Assembly: GCF_037071985.1 (NCBI RefSeq)
Contig: NZ_JAXHDF010000009.1
Span: forward strand, 132,756-196,755
Length of the DNA: 64,000 bases
Origin: Pseudogracilibacillus sp037071985
GTDB lineage: Bacteria; Bacillota; Bacilli; Bacillales; Amphibacillaceae
Direction of reading: 5' to 3'
The translations under genes were made by a program, and so were the position numbers. Each line of letters opens with the position of its first letter. Within the stretch, counting starts at the first letter, position 1. The notes under the pieces are model-generated. The model was not told where the DNA came from. It saw only the letters and a list, made by a program, of their open reading frames with translations, and ran no database searches. Positions 46,005-55,362 of the stretch are shown piece by piece.

Positions 46005-46127
46005 TCAACCTACTTTAAAACAAAATCCATGAACACTTGTAATTAGTTCTCTTGGTGGGATTTGTTTATCAGGTTTCCAAGTTAATTTTACTTTTGCTTC
46101 TCCCCAATTCACATATTTTGTAGTCAT
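46005..46127 (-). pseudogene. N-terminal fragment of a Nudix-type hydrolase
   Basis: Forty residues beginning MTTKYVNWGEAKVKLTW and ending in SVHGFCFKVG, then a stop. This is the usual start of a Bacillus Nudix family; the catalytic GX5EX7REUXEE box is missing. The fragment abuts the broken kinase and its ATG overlaps the stop of the upstream 40-residue ORF. Confidence 0.55.
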
Positions 46128-46246
46128 GTATTTTTGCCTCTTATAACCCTAATCTTCTGCCCCGTTTGTTCAATAAGGAATTCAAAAAAAGGGTAGTTAA
46201 TGCTGCCTAGATCTCTCGTCGATATTGAACCAATTAATTCTGCCAT
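46124..46246 (-). CDS. 40-residue ORF of unknown function
   Basis: ATG nine bases after AGGAGGGAG; peptide MAELIGSISTRDLG... with a hydrophobic/aromatic centre. Its TGA overlaps the next ATG (ATGA), as in coupled genes. It may be the remaining N-terminus of a larger lost gene. An 0A-box-like heptamer lies 31 bases upstream. Confidence 0.4.
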   Translation of the reverse strand: MAELIGSISTRDLGSINYPFFEFLIEQTGQKIRVIRGKNT

Positions 46247-46276
46247 ATTACTCCCTCCTTCGATTCCCCTGCATAC

Positions 46277-46283
46277 TTCGACA
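46277..46283 (-). promoter_or_regulatory. Spo0A-box-like heptamer TGTCGAA
   Basis: TTTTGTCGAAGTATG on the minus strand, 31 bases before the start of the 40-residue ORF, within a 30-base stretch repeated at 47153-47183 upstream of another gene. Confidence 0.35.
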
Positions 46284-46376
46284 AAAGGAGGGAAAATTCC
46301 TCTTTAAAACAAAAATAACGCCTGTTCAGTTCAAAAGAAAAAGCACCTCGTATGAGATGTTTTAACTTTTACAGTT

Positions 46377-46763
46377 TTAACTTAGATTCGATTTTCGCAA
46401 TTCTAATTCCTTTTTCCTCTCTAGTAACATATCAATTAAACCTAATCCTTTTGTGTCTAATTCTATCCTTCTTTTATAAATAACCGTTAATATTATCCAG
46501 CAAATTACGACTATTATACCTAATATTGAAGTATAGATATTAACATTATTTCCAAACAATACAGAAAGAAAAACAGCTACAATGGATATTATCAGGTGAT
46601 TAGCCTTAGCGTTTTCAGCCTTTGAATTTATTTCATTTCTAAGTTTCTCAATTCGGAATATTTTTTGCTCCGTTACTGTTCTTCCTTTAAAATAAGCTGA
46701 TTTACATAGCATTTCATCCATTTCTTCTTCTAACTTATTAATCTCACACTCTAATTCAGTCAT
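46377..46763 (-). CDS. Hypothetical membrane protein with coiled coil
   Basis: A 128-residue protein: N-terminal acidic coiled coil (about residues 1-50), two hydrophobic helices (about 56-75 and 78-98) and a short charged tail that is again helical. GGAGGAACT ribosome site. No family recognised. It is followed by a tandem terminator block that recurs nearby. Confidence 0.6.
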   Translation of the reverse strand: MTELECEINKLEEEMDEMLCKSAYFKGRTVTEQKIFRIEKLRNEINSKAENAKANHLIISIVAVFLSVLFGNNVNIYTSILGIIVVICWIILTVIYKRRIELDTKGLGLIDMLLERKKELELRKSNLS

Positions 46764-46865
46764 TTACCAGTTCCTCCTTTCCTACCCATATCGGCAAGAA
46801 GGGATAAATACTTAAACCATAAAAATAAAGCTCGTGTGAGCGTTAAAAAATATTGATTTGACTCT

Positions 46866-47131
46866 TTAATAATAACAACTGCGTTGTTCCATATATTGTG
46901 TAATAAAGTCCTTCATCTCTGAAAAAACAGGAAATTCAGAAGGATTATATATAAAATACAAGTACTGTCCGTTGATTTCAAAGGCCAAATCCGTATACTC
47001 TATCCCCGACTTTCCAGTTGGTGTCCAAATTCTTTCAGTTGAGGTCTTGATCCAATAAAAGAAAAATCACATTCTGTAACAAAGCCATGTGACAAATAAA
47101 AATCAATTGCTTCTGTAACATGTTTTTCCAT
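46866..47131 (-). pseudogene. Frameshifted small gene of unknown function
   Basis: ATG at 47131 with GAGGAGGG opens a frame of 45 residues (MEKHVTEAIDFYLSHGF...). A second frame, offset by one base near 47060, carries the continuation WIKTSTERIWTPTGKSG...QYMEQRSCYY to a stop at 46866. Joined, they give one protein of about 87 residues. Family not recognised. An 0A-box-like heptamer lies 28 bases upstream. Confidence 0.6.
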
Positions 47132-47158
47132 AAAAATAATCCCTCCTCATCTACATAT

Positions 47159-47165
47159 TTCGACA
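47159..47165 (-). promoter_or_regulatory. Spo0A-box-like heptamer TGTCGAA
   Basis: TTTTGTCGAAATATG, 28 bases before the frameshifted gene at 46866-47131; same context as at 46277-46283. Confidence 0.35.
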
Positions 47166-47313
47166 AAAGGAGGGAGAATTCCTCTGTTTTTAGTCATAAA
47201 AAATACACCTCATTAGGTGTTCGTTGTGTCACATATACTAAGCATCCGCCTATACGACATTCACCCACTCAGCATATGTTGGTCTTGATAACATATACAA
47301 GGGAGAGATTTTA

Positions 47314-47508
47314 GTGGATCCACGCTTAGCTCAACTTCTTCAAAAAACAAGTTTATATGGTACATTAGCAATGTATTATGAACACATTGATCCAGAAAAA
47401 CACATTTATTTTTACAGAAAACATTTCGAGTATGAAATGCAATTGGTTCAACTTTATTGGGCCTTACAAGGTACAATGGAAAATCCTTCTCAGATAGAAT
47501 GTTATTAA
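47314..47508 (+). CDS. Small hypothetical protein
   Basis: A 64-residue protein starting with GTG, AAGGGAG nine bases upstream. Aromatic, helical sequence with YYEHIDPEKHIYFYRKHFEYE. A GGAGCC/GGCTCC hairpin at about 47537-47552 follows as terminator. No family recognised. Confidence 0.5.
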   Translation: MDPRLAQLLQKTSLYGTLAMYYEHIDPEKHIYFYRKHFEYEMQLVQLYWALQGTMENPSQIECY

Positions 47509-47654
47509 GACTGAACGTTCGAAATCATTAATAAGAGGAGCCGATTGGCTCCTTGCCTACTAATGGCTTTCATTGCGCCCTTTGCTCCAAAAATAAAAGA
47601 GACATAAAAACAACGCCTATTCAGCGTAAAAGAAAAAGCACCTCGAGTGAGATG

Positions 47655-47867
47655 CTAAAAATTAAATTCCATCAACTTAAACATTTGAATTATACCTAAA
47701 ACGAATGATAAAGACATTATAGGCAACACTATTATTCTCCATATTTTTAGTTTTATTAGTATAAATCCTATCACCAATGCAACAATAATTGGAACAACAA
47801 GAATTGTCGCCATGTATAAAACCATTGTATTCAAAGTCGAAGTTAATGGACTTAAATCAATATCCAT
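47655..47867 (-). CDS. Small membrane protein of unknown function
   Basis: 70 residues with two hydrophobic helices (about 14-37 and 43-65). The ribosome site is weak (AGAAG). A terminator pair follows. Could be a phage- or island-derived membrane peptide. Confidence 0.45.
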   Translation of the reverse strand: MDIDLSPLTSTLNTMVLYMATILVVPIIVALVIGFILIKLKIWRIIVLPIMSLSFVLGIIQMFKLMEFNF

Positions 47868-48013
47868 TAAAATATCGCTTCTTTTCAGTAAAATAAGTTT
47901 TTATTTTTATTTTACCATTAAAAGGGGCATAAAGTCCTAATTAACCATAAAAATAACGCTCGTGTGAGCGTAGAAAAGAAGCACCATAACCGAGACGCTT
48001 ATTGAGTAATTTA

Positions 48014-48517
48014 TTATAAGAGTAATTTTATCTCTTTTATTTGTTCTATGTGTCGCCGTTCATGCAAATATATTTGTTCAATCCATTGATCAAGAGGTAA
48101 TTCACCAAGAGCAGGATGCTTCATTGATTTTTCCGCTAGTACAGATTTATCTTCTATAGTATTAAGAAAACTTATCAATTTTTTTCTTGAATCTTTTAAC
48201 AAATAAACTATCTGCTGAACTTCAAATGAATCTTCATCTGGTTCAACGATTTTTGGAGCTTTAAACTTTTTCGTTCTATCTAATAATATAAGATTAACCT
48301 TTTTACGTTCTACACGAGTACTATCAATCTCTTTTAATCCCCATGCAATAGCCTTAATAGATGCCTTTTCCACTAAGACCAGGTGATGGCAAACCTGTGC
48401 TATACTCCACTTATTCATGTCAGGCTTACTATTAAATTGAGTATCACTTAACAAAACAATTTCTTTTACGAGATCATTTCTCGTTTCATATAGATTGTCA
48501 TTTACAGATTTATTCAT
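48014..48517 (-). CDS. DinB-family protein
   Basis: A 167-residue four-helix protein of the DinB/YfiT superfamily: WSIAQVCHHLVLVEK and the C-terminal HERRHIEQIKEI supply the histidines that bind a divalent metal. Members act in thiol (bacillithiol/mycothiol) transfer or are uncharacterised. Start taken at the ATG with GGGAG seven bases upstream rather than the longer frame. Last gene left of the prophage remnant. Confidence 0.8.
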   Translation of the reverse strand: MNKSVNDNLYETRNDLVKEIVLLSDTQFNSKPDMNKWSIAQVCHHLVLVEKASIKAIAWGLKEIDSTRVERKKVNLILLDRTKKFKAPKIVEPDEDSFEVQQIVYLLKDSRKKLISFLNTIEDKSVLAEKSMKHPALGELPLDQWIEQIYLHERRHIEQIKEIKLLL

Positions 48518-48655
48518 AAGATTTTCTCCCTTCACCATGCAAGCGGCTCTCATCGCATATGGCGATCAATCATCAATAGTACTCTTTACTTCCTTTTTTA
48601 TTATATTCCCATTATATAGAAAAAACAATATTTATTTTAACGATAATAATAACGC

Positions 48656-48916
48656 CTAGTCAGTGTTTAAACTTTCTTTATATTGATTTAGATCATTAAT
48701 ATAAACATTTGCTTCATCTAGCTTTTTATCAACGATTAAAGCACGTAATCCGTTTGTATTACTCTTGTTTTGTTCATACTGTTCTTTGGTAATCTCGACT
48801 GGATTATTGTTCGTAAACTTAAAACCACTTGTAATATATTGCAGCTCAACACCCATATATTCCTCATTGTAGCCATTATCATACTTGAAATTAATTCCCG
48901 TTATCGTCACTCTCAT
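48656..48916 (-). CDS. Prophage tail-region hypothetical protein
   Basis: 86 residues, overlapping the preceding gene by 26 bases, so probably coupled. Position after the DUF1617-like gene matches the small XkdW-like proteins in siphovirus tail-end regions. Most leftward gene of the remnant. Confidence 0.55.
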   Translation of the reverse strand: MRVTITGINFKYDNGYNEEYMGVELQYITSGFKFTNNNPVEITKEQYEQNKSNTNGLRALIVDKKLDEANVYINDLNQYKESLNTD

Positions 48917-49298
48917 TTACATCCTCTCCTTTATCTAAATTGAATGCATCATATAAAATAGAAAGAGCGTAAGCATCATTTCCGGAAAACTCCTGCTCAC
49001 ACTCTTCACTAGTTAATTCCTTAATTTTTGCTTTGACAACATTTAAAGGCTTTAGCATGTTGCCGCCTTCCACAACAACCTTCTCATCAAAAAATGCTTT
49101 CAGTTCTTTTGTTCTTTTGTCTTTGTCGTCCATATAATCTTCTCGAATTGTTTTCTCACCAGTGGCCACAATTTCCAACTCTTTGCCAAGAAAATTTGTG
49201 AGTTTAGAGCGCATGACGCTTTTTAATCCTTTAAAATTTTCCCTTTCGAGGAAAACAATCACTCTTTCTAAGTCTATATTTCTAATTTCGATTTTCAT
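48891..49298 (-). CDS. DUF1617-like phage protein
   Basis: 135 residues, acidic C-terminus. N-terminal KIEIRNIDLERVIVFLE and the charged mid-part look like the DUF1617 family found behind tail-fibre genes in siphoviruses. Starts one base before the tail-spike stop. Function unknown. Confidence 0.55.
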   Translation of the reverse strand: MKIEIRNIDLERVIVFLERENFKGLKSVMRSKLTNFLGKELEIVATGEKTIREDYMDDKDKRTKELKAFFDEKVVVEGGNMLKPLNVVKAKIKELTSEECEQEFSGNDAYALSILYDAFNLDKGEDVNESDDNGN

Positions 49299-50132
49299 TT
49301 ATGCTGCCTTCAATTTATTTAACCGTTCCTCTAATTTGGCGATTTTAAAAATTATATCTTCCCTGGTTTCGTCTACTTTTAAATCTAGTTCTTGAATAGC
49401 TTTTGTATTGTAAGAGGTTAATTTGTACGTATTAATAGCCATGCCGTCTAAGGTTGCTATTTCTGGACTGTCCTCTGATATAAAACCAACTTGTTTTTCT
49501 TCCATTGGATCTTCAATCAAGTTATAATTTACGACTGTCAAACGATTAATAACATTAAGTGCAATATCATCTAATTTTTCTATATTCGTCTTATACATTC
49601 GACTGGATGCTTGTGTAAATCCACTTGTCCTAACATTTCTATATATAGTGTTTGCGTGAGAACCACCCCACAAACCATTACTAGTAACTCTAAGCTCTCC
49701 TGATGCTGCCCCAATACAAAAATTATCTCCAGTAGTTTCAGAGTTTACCCTAATGCTATGAGCCATAATTTCATTAGTCTGTAAATCACTATAAGTTGAC
49801 GAACTCCCATTATTCATAATCCTTACACGGTTGCTCGACCTTAAATATAGGACTGATCCATCATTAACTTGTAATTTGTTAGCGAACATATTCTTTGCAC
49901 GTACATCACGATATACACCTTGAGTAGCTAAACCTTGAGACATTACTCGTAATTCTCCCAAATCTGTTCCGATGTAAAAATGTCTTCCAAAAGGTGATAC
50001 AACGGCAAGTGTTCTTGTTTTAATGTAGTCGTAATCTGTACTGCTACCACTACCACCTAGCGTACTGTAGGTGACTGTACGTACCTCTCCTGTCTCTCCT
50101 GTCGCATTTGTGTCATTTGCAGCTAAATACAC
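49299..50132 (-). CDS. Tail spike/fibre C-terminal part with intramolecular chaperone (peptidase S74) domain
   Basis: A 277-residue ORF. The last 100 residues (SSRMYKTNIEKLDD... to a coiled coil IFKIAKLEERLNKLK) form the S74 chaperone domain that trimerises and then cleaves itself off phage spikes. Upstream are two similar units (GTDLGELRVMSQGL and GAASGELRVTSNGL). The listed start is a GTG (MYLAAND) inside a still-open frame that continues upstream to about 50260 without a proper start. The spike has therefore lost its N-terminal, virion-attachment part. Confidence 0.8.
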   Translation of the reverse strand: MYLAANDTNATGETGEVRTVTYSTLGGSGSSTDYDYIKTRTLAVVSPFGRHFYIGTDLGELRVMSQGLATQGVYRDVRAKNMFANKLQVNDGSVLYLRSSNRVRIMNNGSSSTYSDLQTNEIMAHSIRVNSETTGDNFCIGAASGELRVTSNGLWGGSHANTIYRNVRTSGFTQASSRMYKTNIEKLDDIALNVINRLTVVNYNLIEDPMEEKQVGFISEDSPEIATLDGMAINTYKLTSYNTKAIQELDLKVDETREDIIFKIAKLEERLNKLKAA

Positions 50133-50251
50133 GTTTAAGTTAGATGTACCTAATGCAGCACTCGTTACTAAACTAGCATCTGCTTGAAACCGAGTACTAC
50201 CTCCAGCGTTATATCCATAAAAACCAGTACAGTAAGCAAATGTTAGCTGAA

Positions 50252-50518
50252 TTAGAACGCATAGCTAGAGCTGTCGAAGATAATGACCACTTTATCGAAG
50301 ATTGCCTTAGTGGCTTCATCCACACCATCAAAATAAACATGTAGTGACTCTTTTGGAATAACTTCCTCTATTACAATATTTAAACGGTCAAACATGCTGT
50401 CAATCGTCAACAATGCTCGTTGTGCCTGTCTGTCGTTAACTAGGTTAGTATTATGCAAAATGGATAGTATTTCATCTTTCATTGCTCTTATGATTTCAAG
50501 GAGTTGTTTTTGATTCAT
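50252..50518 (-). CDS. Phage protein following the portal gene, unknown function
   Basis: 88 residues, mostly helical, ATG overlapping the portal stop by four bases. Its end at about 50252 runs into the truncated spike frame, so the C-terminus may itself be a deletion junction. No family assigned. Confidence 0.5.
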   Translation of the reverse strand: MNQKQLLEIIRAMKDEILSILHNTNLVNDRQAQRALLTIDSMFDRLNIVIEEVIPKESLHVYFDGVDEATKAIFDKVVIIFDSSSYAF

Positions 50519-52125
50519 TCTTCGTCATCCTGGTTATCTTCGATTGGATTCCCATCTGCAGCCCTATTGCCCATCATCTGCTGCAATGTCTGTCTACCAT
50601 TCAATAAGGAGAAACTATCATCATTCGATCGCTCCGCTTCAATCCTGTACAATTCCTCCTGGATCCATTCTTCAGATGCATTTGGATTGTTACGTCTGAT
50701 TGTTGTTTCAAGCGATTGTGTAGGTTGGTCATTAGCGCCTTCAAATGCTAGCTTGTTTTCCTCAATTAATTCCTTACGACTAATTGGAATCATTGATTTC
50801 AACAAGATTTCTGGTTCTTCAATAATAACGGCATCATCATTGTAATTCGCTAACCATAGCGCACTTTCAATTAACTGCTGCAGAAAGTAAATATACTCAC
50901 CTTGAATTTGCTCAGCCTTGATAAGCGATGTAAATAAATCGTAGAACTTAGCCACTCCCGATTGAGCGCCAGTTGCACTATTATCCATGTAGAAATCCAC
51001 TACTTTTTCAGACGTTTTTGTTTCCATGAGCATAAGTTTCATCAAGTCCTTAACCCACTGAATATCACCAATCTTAGTAACATCAATTTGAATTACTTCT
51101 AACGCTTTTCCATGGTCGTCAAATGTAGTGATTTCTAAATCACGGTGATCGATGCGACCTTCTTCTCCGTATCTTTCATATGCCTTATTTTCTAATACTT
51201 CCATAATTTCCTTAGAAACAGCAATGCGTGGTTTCCCGTTACGTTCAAACGTGATCGCGTTACGAGTTAATGTCTAGTTAACTTCATCCTGTTTACCATC
51301 TTGCCCTTTCAGACAGGAAGATCCCAAAGGATTCATAAACGTTTTTTCATTTGGCCAGTAAATAATAAAAGGCCTACCCCGTCCGGGATAAACCTTTTCT
51401 AATTTTTCCATGCCTAGAAGCTCTTTTGCTTCATCTTCTTCGACTGCTTCGGTTTCCTTTTTATTATTTAATCGATAAAGTATATGCTTTGTATGCAGGT
51501 CCTCGTCTTTTACTTGTTCGCGATATACATGCAAATATTCCTCTCCATCGATTTCTATTTCATAAGCAAGATCTGCTCCCATTCCATCATCATGCGGATA
51601 ATAAACGTCACGGGCCTTAAATTCAACACGCAATCCCTTTTCATCCAACCATGGAACGCCAACCAAGCCGCCATCCAATTGTTGTTGCAGGATATTTCCC
51701 CAATGTTCAAAAGCTAAGTTACTATTCTTTTGGATCTGATTAATAATTTCTTGTTGAACATGAATAATCTTGCTTACTTCATCTCGTGGCTCGTCCACAA
51801 TTTCATCTGTATTCTCGTTAATTTCTTCCGTTTGAAAATCATCCACCGATAAAGACGATACAATATTACCGATAGAGCGACTTACAAGCATGGCTGGTAT
51901 CTCAGGTATCAATTTACATATATTCGCAACTATGTACGGTGTTTGAACGTTTTGAGCATGTTGCGTACCGTACATAATATTATCCGTAATCTCACCTTTT
52001 TCAATAAGATGTTTAGCGCGCGGAAATATTTCTGCATGTTTCCCTTCGTATAAATCACGGTAATAAAAAATACTTCCGTGTGTTTTCTCTATTACGGAAG
52101 CATCGAATTTTTCCCAATTTGGCAT
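50515..52125 (-). pseudogene. Phage portal protein interrupted by an in-frame amber codon
   Basis: N-terminal part MPNWEKFDASVIEK...QDEVN (283 residues) and C-terminal part TLTRNAITFERNGKPR...DNQDDEE read in the same frame, separated only by TAG at 51274-51276. Together they make a 536-residue SPP1-gp6-like portal; the joined segment DEVN-x-TLTRNA suggests a Trp or Gln codon became TAG. Position between terminase and a head gene is correct for a portal. A downstream ATG at 51204 opens a 229-residue frame but would give only a C-terminal fragment. Confidence 0.85.
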
Positions 52126-52144
52126 GTATTCACCTTCTTTCTAT

Positions 52145-53440
52145 TTACCATACGTTAGTGCTGCTTATCCTTGCTTTAGGAGCAAATAAAATTGTTTGAA
52201 TAAAATACCTATCTGCATCTAAGCAATGATCAAATTGTTTTATCGGTTTATCTTCTCCACGATCAGATGCTTTCTTATCCCATACATAAGAAGCAAATTC
52301 TCTAAAAGTTTCAACGCAACAATCGTTAAATAAAATCATCTTTTCACTCAACGCTGTCTGCATATTTCTTATTCCATCCAACACTTCATTTTTAGCTTTT
52401 GTTACATGGAATCTATCTTTCTTTAATTGAGCAATAAAACTAGATGCAGATGGATCCACTATAACTGACTTAACTCGAATACCTTTAGTGAATTTTTTCA
52501 AATCTTTGCTGTATTCCACATCTGTTTTTTGCTTACCACTGTTACGACCATCATGATAATACTCTTTAACTTTGTACCAAGTGTCCTGATGCTTTCCCCA
52601 TAAACTAAACGTTGTTGGGTTTTGCGTACCATAGTCAATAGCAACGTAATATTCGGAGTATCTACGTTCCTCAGTGGGAACAACATGATCACCATGATTA
52701 AACACATCATAAATAACGCCTTCTGCAAGCACCCATAAACCTAAAATAAATCGCTTGTAGAAAACGCCTGTAAACATTCTTTTATAACGATTTTTAACCC
52801 TTTCAGATAGAGAGGGGTTATCATCCATTGTAAAATGTAATCTTATTAAGTTCTTTTCTTTCAAATTATCAATGTAATTTTCTTTAAACCAATGATACGG
52901 ACTAGCAGGGTTACAATTGTACCAATACTTTGAACCATCAACCGAACAACGTGCTTCCGCTTGGCTAACAAATGATTCAGGCATTAATGCCACTTCATCA
53001 AAGAACATACCTGCTAATGTAATTCCTTGTATCAAGTCCTGGGAACTTTCATCTTTACCACCGAAAATATAAAAGTAATTTGTTTTACCTCTAAAGGAAA
53101 TTGTTAAGAAGTTATCTGCTCGATGGTCCTTAACACTATATCCTCTCGATTTAAGCATTCTCTTTAAAGGACGAATTACGTTACGGCGAAAAGAGCCGAT
53201 TGTCTTTCCTGCCATCCCGAAGTTTTCATCATCGAATGCTTCCATTGCCCACATGACATAAGATAACGACATCACCACTGTTTTACCGGCACGAACGGAA
53301 CCGTCACAAATGATGCCGTCTTTTTCTTTTACAGGAGATTTCGGATGCCACCAGGTTAATATCTTTTTCTGTTTGACGGAAAATGACTTAAATTTAAATA
53401 ACGCTGGCTTAAGTTTCTTCGGTGCTTCCATCACTGTCAT
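52145..53440 (-). CDS. terL: Terminase large subunit (PBSX family)
   Basis: A 431-residue packaging motor. Walker A GSVRAGKT at residues 47-54, Walker B MFFDEVAL and the C-terminal nuclease domain with IDYGTQNP and VDPSASSF are present. It appears complete. Overlaps the small-terminase frame by 32 bases, the standard order terS-terL-portal. Confidence 0.93.
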   Translation of the reverse strand: MTVMEAPKKLKPALFKFKSFSVKQKKILTWWHPKSPVKEKDGIICDGSVRAGKTVVMSLSYVMWAMEAFDDENFGMAGKTIGSFRRNVIRPLKRMLKSRGYSVKDHRADNFLTISFRGKTNYFYIFGGKDESSQDLIQGITLAGMFFDEVALMPESFVSQAEARCSVDGSKYWYNCNPASPYHWFKENYIDNLKEKNLIRLHFTMDDNPSLSERVKNRYKRMFTGVFYKRFILGLWVLAEGVIYDVFNHGDHVVPTEERRYSEYYVAIDYGTQNPTTFSLWGKHQDTWYKVKEYYHDGRNSGKQKTDVEYSKDLKKFTKGIRVKSVIVDPSASSFIAQLKKDRFHVTKAKNEVLDGIRNMQTALSEKMILFNDCCVETFREFASYVWDKKASDRGEDKPIKQFDHCLDADRYFIQTILFAPKARISSTNVW

Positions 53441-54261
53441 CGTTCCACACCTCCACTGAATCGCCTAGCGCTTCGATAAATCCGTCATCTTCATATTCAT
53501 CCATTGTTTCCCCGGACAGTCTTGCAATTTCTGCTCTCATTTTCTCTTCCTGCAATCGTTTCTTATCGTTATCAGATAATAGATCAAAGTATTTCGATAG
53601 CATTTCAATAGCCTTCATTTTGTCTGCTAGTTTTACGGATATACCATCTTTACCCTGTTTAACTTCGGTTATGATAGTTCCATCTACTTCTTCGGAATCG
53701 ACTAGATCGACGTAAGAAACATGATTCATAATCGGTTCGCCATCTTCATTAACCATAGGTTCACCACTGAATGAATCACCTTCAACTAATTCTCTACTGC
53801 CGAACATTACAAAATCGGTTATATCTGCAAAGGCAATGTCAATGTATTTTTGAAGAATATCTCGGACATCCAACATTAATCCGCTTGTTTGTTCCTCTTT
53901 CAATCTTTCAATTTCTAAAGAAATGTTAGGATTTGCTAGGTGTCTATGACCTTCCACTCTGGCAGTTGAATAAGCACATCCATAAGCCTTCTGATAAGCC
54001 TTAGTCGCATTGAAGTATTTAATGTAGTAAATACAAAAAAACCGTTGTTTATCAGTCAGATTATCCGAATCAACAACAGGCTCTTTTTCTTCTTTTTTTG
54101 GTTGCATCTTTTTTATTAGTTGCATCCCTCGACCACTTTTCCCTACTTCTACGACTTTTCAAAGTACCTTCTTTTACGTCATGCTTTTCAGCTAACTTTC
54201 TAAAAGTGATCTTTGATGTTTCCCATTCATGTCTGATTTCTTCCCAATTCGACTTTGACAT
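53409..54261 (-). pseudogene. terS: Terminase small subunit with a +1 frameshift in a run of seven A
   Basis: The N-terminal DNA-binding part (MSKSNWEEIRHEWE...KKDATKK) is in one frame, and the large remainder (EEKEPVVDSDNLTDKQRFFCIYYIKYFNATKAYQKAYG...) in the next. Removing one A from the A7 run (T7 at 54093-54099 on the plus strand) fuses them into about 284 residues, a normal small terminase. The body alone has an internal ATG and could be a shorter product lacking the helix-turn-helix. Confidence 0.8.
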
Positions 54262-54336
54262 CTACATTCGACCTACCTCCTAGTTATTATATTTAAGCAT
54301 GAAAAAAGCACCCTATTGGATGCCCTGTTTAATTTT

Positions 54337-54843
54337 CTACCTTTTATAAACGTCATATTTCTTTTTTCTTTTATTATTTATACACTTTAATTTAACCACT
54401 CTTATGCTTTCCAAATCTTCTAAATCTTCATCAGTGACTTCTATTTGTAGCTTTTTCAATGCAAGTTGTTTTGGTGACAAATTCACAAAATATAACTTGT
54501 CAATATATGCACTGTACTGAGAGCTCCTAAATGTATCCCTATCATCTGGCGCCACACTTAATAACTCTGTGTTTTTGTCGTTTAAAAAGATTAATTCGAC
54601 ATCATCTAACACTTTATTTGATTCAGACATATTGTAAAATTTCACTTTGAAGTCTAACCTAATCATATTATATGGATTAAATGAGTCTTTTTCTATTTTT
54701 TTATATTCTACATCAAAAATTGATGTTTGGACCTTTCCATGATTTCTAAGTATATGAGTGGTTATAAGTGTTGTAACTGTACCTAATACGGTACCAGCAA
54801 TAGCACCTATAATACCTTGGTAATTTAACAGTATTTCTTCCAA
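54337..54843 (-). CDS. Membrane-anchored prophage protein of unknown function
   Basis: 168 residues; one N-terminal transmembrane helix (about 8-30, GIIGAIAGTVLGTVTTLIT) and a cytosolic beta-rich domain. Similar shape to the 265-residue protein at 57566. Placed between the packaging genes and small upstream ORFs where phage cargo genes are common. A GCACC-type terminator follows. Confidence 0.6.
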   Translation of the reverse strand: MEEILLNYQGIIGAIAGTVLGTVTTLITTHILRNHGKVQTSIFDVEYKKIEKDSFNPYNMIRLDFKVKFYNMSESNKVLDDVELIFLNDKNTELLSVAPDDRDTFRSSQYSAYIDKLYFVNLSPKQLALKKLQIEVTDEDLEDLESIRVVKLKCINNKRKKKYDVYKR

Positions 54844-54849
54844 TTATTT

Positions 54850-55284
54850 TCAACCCTTTGTTCTTTTGCTTTCGTAATAACCTCTGTTTACTTCACTGAT
54901 AAATCCCTTTAGTATTTCACTCTTTTGCATAAAAGTAGTTTTCCTCGAACCTAACCAACTAGGATTTGTGTCCTTCTTTAGCACGTATCCAAACAGTTCA
55001 TGTTTATATTCTTTATAACTTTTCTCAAAACTATACGTTTCATCTCTTTCAGCACCAATCTCTCGAATGATGTAGATGCATTTTACATAGTTAGTTTCCG
55101 CTACATTTAAAAACGATAATGCCATTTGATACTGAATCAATTCATCGTACTCCCCATTAGATAGTATCTCATATGAAGAATCAACACCATCCTCAATAGC
55201 CTCAATCAACTCTACGCATAGTCTAATTTTATTATATCCATTTCCTCCATTTTTCCATCCCCTCCTACTTCCATAATACGACAA
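54850..55284 (-). CDS. Prophage hypothetical protein, start uncertain
   Basis: 144 residues in the longest frame, but the listed start is a TTG lying on a TGTCGTA promoter-like motif, so the true start is unclear. The nearest ATGs after the AGGAGGGG site fall in other frames and stop within 10-15 codons, which hints at a small indel near the start. The body (ELIEAIEDGVDSSYEILSNGEYDELIQ...) is helical. Function unknown. Confidence 0.45.
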   Translation of the reverse strand: MSYYGSRRGWKNGGNGYNKIRLCVELIEAIEDGVDSSYEILSNGEYDELIQYQMALSFLNVAETNYVKCIYIIREIGAERDETYSFEKSYKEYKHELFGYVLKKDTNPSWLGSRKTTFMQKSEILKGFISEVNRGYYESKRTKG

Positions 55285-55362
55285 ATAAGAAGGTATTTGT
55301 AATCTTATATACTAGCAATGTTTTGAGTATGAAAAAAGCACCTCAATGGGCGCCAGATTATT

